A model generated the notes under the pieces. It saw only the letters and a list, made by a program, of their open reading frames with translations. It ran no database searches and was not told where the DNA came from. This document shows positions 61,183-64,000 of a stretch of DNA of 64,000 nt, one piece after another. A program made the position numbers and the translations under genes. This stretch comes from Spirosoma rhododendri (GTDB taxonomy: Bacteria > Bacteroidota > Bacteroidia > Cytophagales > Spirosomataceae), in contig NZ_CP051677.1 in the NCBI RefSeq assembly GCF_012849055.1, forward strand, positions 5,697,754-5,761,753. Direction: 5' to 3'. Each line of letters opens with the position of its first letter. Position 1 is the stretch's first letter.

Positions 61183-62571
61183 CTACTGCACCAGGGTCTG
61201 CGAGATAGTGCTGCTCAGCCGCAATAATTCGATTTCTGCCGCTTTAGCGTTGTATTCGGCATCGATCAGGCGGGTTTGCGCGTCGATCTGGGTGCGCTGC
61301 ACATCGCGAAATTCCACGAACGTCGAGTTACCAATCCGATAGCGATCGTACGCAATATCGACGTTCTGACTCGCCAGCTGGTTGTTGAGTACTTCCAGAT
61401 TCAGCAGCTTGAGGCTGTTCCGGTAGAGTTGGTACGTCTGCGTCAGTGCCGTTTGCAGTTGCAGCCGCTGGTTATTTTCCTGATCGCGGGCAATGAGCGT
61501 ATTCACCCGGGCATTCTGAATCTGCCGTTTCAGGTTAAATCCGTTGAAAATCGGGATGGTCGCCGTCAGCAAATACGTCAGGGCACTAGTCCGACCGGTG
61601 CGGATACCAAAGCCGCCCTGGTTGTCCACAAACTGGTAGTTGTACCCCGTCTGCGCCGTTACCAGCGGCAGTTGCTGGGCATTGGCCAGCCGAATATTAA
61701 TGTCGGTGATGGTTCGATTGAGCACCGCCGTGGCCAGCAGGGGATTGTTACTCGCCAATGATTCTTCCAGTGCCGGAAACTGCAAATTGCTATTAACCAG
61801 AATCGTGTCGCGAATGGCAAACTCGGTTTGGGGGTCGCGTACGAGCAGCGAGTTGAGCGTGACTTTGGCGTCGCGCAGAAACTGCTCCTGCTGGATCACG
61901 GCGGCACTGTCGGCGTTGTAATCGACCTGCGCGCTCAAAAAATCAACTTTCGAGCGCGTACCGACTTCATAGGTGGCGCGGGCCAGGTCAAGCCGTTCGC
62001 GCGACACGTCGAGTGCCTGGCTGAACGCGATCAGCCGCTGCAACTGCCGGATCACGTCATAATAGGTCGTGGCGACGCTGGCGAGGGTTGCTTCGGCGTT
62101 GGCGCGGGTCGTTACGCTGGCGAGTTTGAGCAGTTGTTGCAGCTGGTTGTACGTGGCCGACCGGGCATAGCCATTGAAGACAGTGTAGTTGAGGTTAAGG
62201 CCGAGGTTGCTGGTCCGGTTGAAGATACCGTTGGCTTCCTGCGGGGGTCGCAACCCGTCGAGGTAGGTCTGGTAAAAGCTCTGTAACCCCCCGTTGGAGT
62301 TGAGATTACCCGTCAACGAAGGCAGATAACCAGCATTGCCCCGCGTAAAATTGTTGCGGGCAATCTGCTCCTGCGACTTGTTGATACGAATCTGGTAGTT
62401 GACGTCGATCGCCTGACTGGCGGCCTGTGCCAGCGTCAGCGGGTCGCCCGTTTGCGGAATAGTCGCCACCGTAAAAGCCCGTTGTCGGGCGCGCTGAACG
62501 GCGTTATCAGTTTGTTGCGCAAGCAGTGCAGTAGGAAGGAGCAGGAATAGAAAGCAACTACCGAATTTCAT
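61183..62571 (-). CDS. TolC family outer-membrane efflux protein
   Basis: The 462-residue protein has a signal peptide (FGSCFLFLLLPTALLA) and the duplicated helical-hairpin TolC pattern: DPLTLAQAASQAIDVNYQIR, RGNAGYLPSLTGNLNSNGGL, LGLNLNYTVFNGYARSATYN, YDVIRQLQRLIAFSQALDVS, VDFLSAQVDYNADSAAVIQQ, and in the second half PIFNGFNLKRQIQNARVNTL with EYNAKAAEIELLRLSSTISQ. It should form the trimeric outer-membrane channel of a tripartite pump. No adaptor or pump gene is adjacent, so its partner must lie elsewhere. It diverges from the amidohydrolase gene. Confidence 0.9.
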   Translation of the reverse strand: MKFGSCFLFLLLPTALLAQQTDNAVQRARQRAFTVATIPQTGDPLTLAQAASQAIDVNYQIRINKSQEQIARNNFTRGNAGYLPSLTGNLNSNGGLQSFYQTYLDGLRPPQEANGIFNRTSNLGLNLNYTVFNGYARSATYNQLQQLLKLASVTTRANAEATLASVATTYYDVIRQLQRLIAFSQALDVSRERLDLARATYEVGTRSKVDFLSAQVDYNADSAAVIQQEQFLRDAKVTLNSLLVRDPQTEFAIRDTILVNSNLQFPALEESLASNNPLLATAVLNRTITDINIRLANAQQLPLVTAQTGYNYQFVDNQGGFGIRTGRTSALTYLLTATIPIFNGFNLKRQIQNARVNTLIARDQENNQRLQLQTALTQTYQLYRNSLKLLNLEVLNNQLASQNVDIAYDRYRIGNSTFVEFRDVQRTQIDAQTRLIDAEYNAKAAEIELLRLSSTISQTLVQ

Positions 62572-62676
62572 TGACGGAGAGTTAATACTAGCGTTAACCT
62601 CAAAAATACGAGATTATCAGATTGCCGGGCGGTTTATCGCTTTCGCGTATCTTGCGTTTTTTCCGGTCAACACTTC

Positions 62677-64000
62677 ATGAAACACGTTTTCGCCCGCTTT
62701 CTACCCCTTTTCGCCTGCTGGCTGCTGGCCTACTCCGGTCAGAAATCCGCCGATGTACTCGTTACCAACGCCCACGTATACACCGCCGACTCCAGCTTTT
62801 CGACTGCCGATGCCTTCGTTGTAAGCGATGGTAAGTTTGTCGCCGTGGGCAAGGCAGCCGACCTTCAGCGTGACTACAAAGCCGACAGCACGGTGGATCT
62901 GGGCGGTGCAGCCGTGTATCCCGGTTTCTACGATCCGCACAGCCATTTTCTGGGATTGGGGCAGGTGCTCGATCAGGCCGATCTGGTCGGAGCCGACTCG
63001 TACGACGACGTAATCGGCCGGCTGAAAACATTCTACCAGCAACACCCGCAGGTGCTGTGGCTGACGGGCCGGGGCTGGGACCAAAACGACTGGACCGAGA
63101 AGCAGTTTCCGACCAAAGAAAAGCTGGATGCGGCCTTCCCAAACGTACCGATTGCCCTGATGCGGGTCGACGGACATGCGCTGCTGGTCAATTCAAAGGC
63201 GTTACGGCTGGCGCAGGTCACGGCCGGGTCGCGGCTGGCGGGTGGTGAAGTCGTGCTCAAAAACGGGCAACCAACCGGCGTACTCGTCGACAACGCCATG
63301 CAGCTGATTCGGCGCGTACTCCCCCAGCCTACCACCGCCGATAAAGCCCGTATGCTCAAAAATGCCGAGCGCGTCTGCGTGTCGCTGGGTCTGACCACCA
63401 TCTCCGACGCTGGTATCAGCCCCGCCGAAATCGACCTGATCGACAGCCTGCACAAATCAGGGCAGTTGAAGATCCGGGATTATGCCATGATTAGTCTGGG
63501 TGAGCCCAACCTGAACCTGTACCTGAAAAAAGGCCCGTTCCAAACCGACCGGCTCACAGTGAAATCGTTTAAGCTTTACGCTGACGGGGCACTGGGGTCA
63601 CGCGGGGCCTGCCTGCGCAAACCGTACACCGACCGGCCTGAGACGGGCGGTTTTCTGCTGCTGGCCCCCGACGAACTGGCGCGTGTAACGAGCCTGCTTC
63701 ACAAATCTGGCTTTCAGGCCAACACCCACTGCATTGGTGATTCAGCCAACCACCTGATGCTCGCTCTGTACGGCAAGCTGCTGAAAGGCAAAAACGACCG
63801 GCGCTGGCGCATTGAGCACGCGCAGGTAGTGTCGCCGGAAGATGTGGCCAAATTTGGGCAGTATTCGATTATTCCGTCTGTTCAGCCAACCCACGCGACA
63901 TCGGATATGTACTGGGCCGCTGATCGGCTGGGGCCGGTGCGGGTCAAAGGGGCTTACGCCTTCAACGACCTGATGAAGCAGAACGGCCTGATCGCGTTCG
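62677..64000 (+). CDS. Amidohydrolase (YtcJ-like), 3' end beyond window
   Basis: An ATG at 62677 opens a frame that runs to the window edge, at least 441 codons. After a signal-like start (MKHVFARFLPLFACWLLAYS) come ADVLVTNAHVYTADSSFSTA, VVSDGKFVAVGKAAD and YPGFYDPHSHFLGLGQ with the HxH metal ligands. RVDGHALLVNSKALRLAQVT, SFKLYADGALGSRGACLRKP, FQANTHCIGDSANHLMLALY and RWRIEHAQVVSPEDVAKFGQ follow. This is the TIM-barrel metallo-hydrolase layout of the YtcJ/exoenzyme-regulatory group. The signal suggests a periplasmic or lipoprotein location. It diverges from the TolC-like gene. Confidence 0.9.
   Translation, partial: MKHVFARFLPLFACWLLAYSGQKSADVLVTNAHVYTADSSFSTADAFVVSDGKFVAVGKAADLQRDYKADSTVDLGGAAVYPGFYDPHSHFLGLGQVLDQADLVGADSYDDVIGRLKTFYQQHPQVLWLTGRGWDQNDWTEKQFPTKEKLDAAFPNVPIALMRVDGHALLVNSKALRLAQVTAGSRLAGGEVVLKNGQPTGVLVDNAMQLIRRVLPQPTTADKARMLKNAERVCVSLGLTTISDAGISPAEIDLIDSLHKSGQLKIRDYAMISLGEPNLNLYLKKGPFQTDRLTVKSFKLYADGALGSRGACLRKPYTDRPETGGFLLLAPDELARVTSLLHKSGFQANTHCIGDSANHLMLALYGKLLKGKNDRRWRIEHAQVVSPEDVAKFGQYSIIPSVQPTHATSDMYWAADRLGPVRVKGAYAFNDLMKQNGLIAF

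Noticed and set aside
1..64000. Search for tRNA, rRNA, riboswitch, integrase or transposase
   Set aside because: None could be recognised by reading; absence is not proven without covariance-model searches (tRNAscan-SE, Infernal).

Overview
The window looks like chromosome from a Bacteroidota bacterium, most likely Cytophagales/Spirosomataceae (Spirosoma-like). The evidence is a full type IX secretion/gliding cluster (PorP/SprF-GldK-GldL-GldM-GldN), a SusC/SusD pair, type IX C-terminal sorting domains on secreted enzymes, and lineage-typical families (DUF4271, DUF1501, DUF1800). Most of the sequence is visibly GC-rich. About 2.9-7.95 kb is conspicuously AT-rich and differs in codon use. I see no rRNA, tRNA, transposase, integrase or CRISPR array. 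The genus is an inference.

Layout. 0-2.8 kb: a gene cut by the left edge, a membrane-anchored protein and a GH2 glycosidase. 3.1-7.9 kb: a compact six-gene minus-strand operon encoding a TIR protein, a stand-alone SLOG protein, a MazG-type pyrophosphohydrolase, a protein of the hypermodified-thymine / 5-hmdU kinase helical family, a ThsB-like TIR protein and an Nmad2 protein. This is the best candidate for an undescribed conflict/defence system. 8.0-9.6 kb: a Uma2-like gene, then a graveyard of two broken HEPN/MNT modules and a duplicated 3' end of nhaD. 9.7-13.8 kb: two cation/proton antiporters and small conserved proteins. 14-20 kb: a glycan locus (SusC, SusD, GH144-like lipoprotein) whose susC carries an in-frame stop. 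20.4-23.8 kb: a phosphotransferase, small membrane proteins, an SDR-like protein and an SRA-HNH modification-dependent nuclease. 23.9-29.9 kb: a sugar-processing cluster (TIM-barrel isomerase, two Gfo/Idh/MocA oxidoreductases, an MFS permease) interrupted by a DUF433/DUF5615 toxin-antitoxin-like pair and an S23 four-helix protein. 30-41 kb: a DUF1800/DUF1501 pair, a large glucosidase, an LLM oxidoreductase and a ThuA/PQQ-dehydrogenase/cytochrome c fusion. 41.4-48.5 kb: YceI, MarR, an Omp85-like protein, Maf and a type IX-exported alpha-amylase. 48.7-54.8 kb: the type IX core, with a frameshift near the 5' end of gldK. 55-64 kb: hemD, DUF4271, sucD, topoisomerase IB, DUF421, a TolC-like protein and an amidohydrolase cut by the right edge.

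How the genes may work together. The Gld/Por genes build the secretion machine that should export the amylase and the DUF1501 protein. SusC/SusD and the GH144-like lipoprotein form a glycan import and degradation unit. The six-gene operon combines NAD-handling (TIR), nucleotide sensing (SLOG), nucleotide hydrolysis (MazG) and DNA-base-modification-associated proteins. That fits a Thoeris-like signalling system coupled to nucleotide or base modification, but the model is inference.

A second theme is intergenic structure. Many gaps hold inverted arms built from short repeated words (GTTTAA, GTTGTA, GAATGATT types) around a short core. There is also a separate roughly 100-bp palindromic repeat in three copies, and several near-perfect inverted repeats of 23-51 bp. 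Four loci carry disabling changes (susC, gldK, hepT, mntA). Real decay and base-calling errors both need to be considered.
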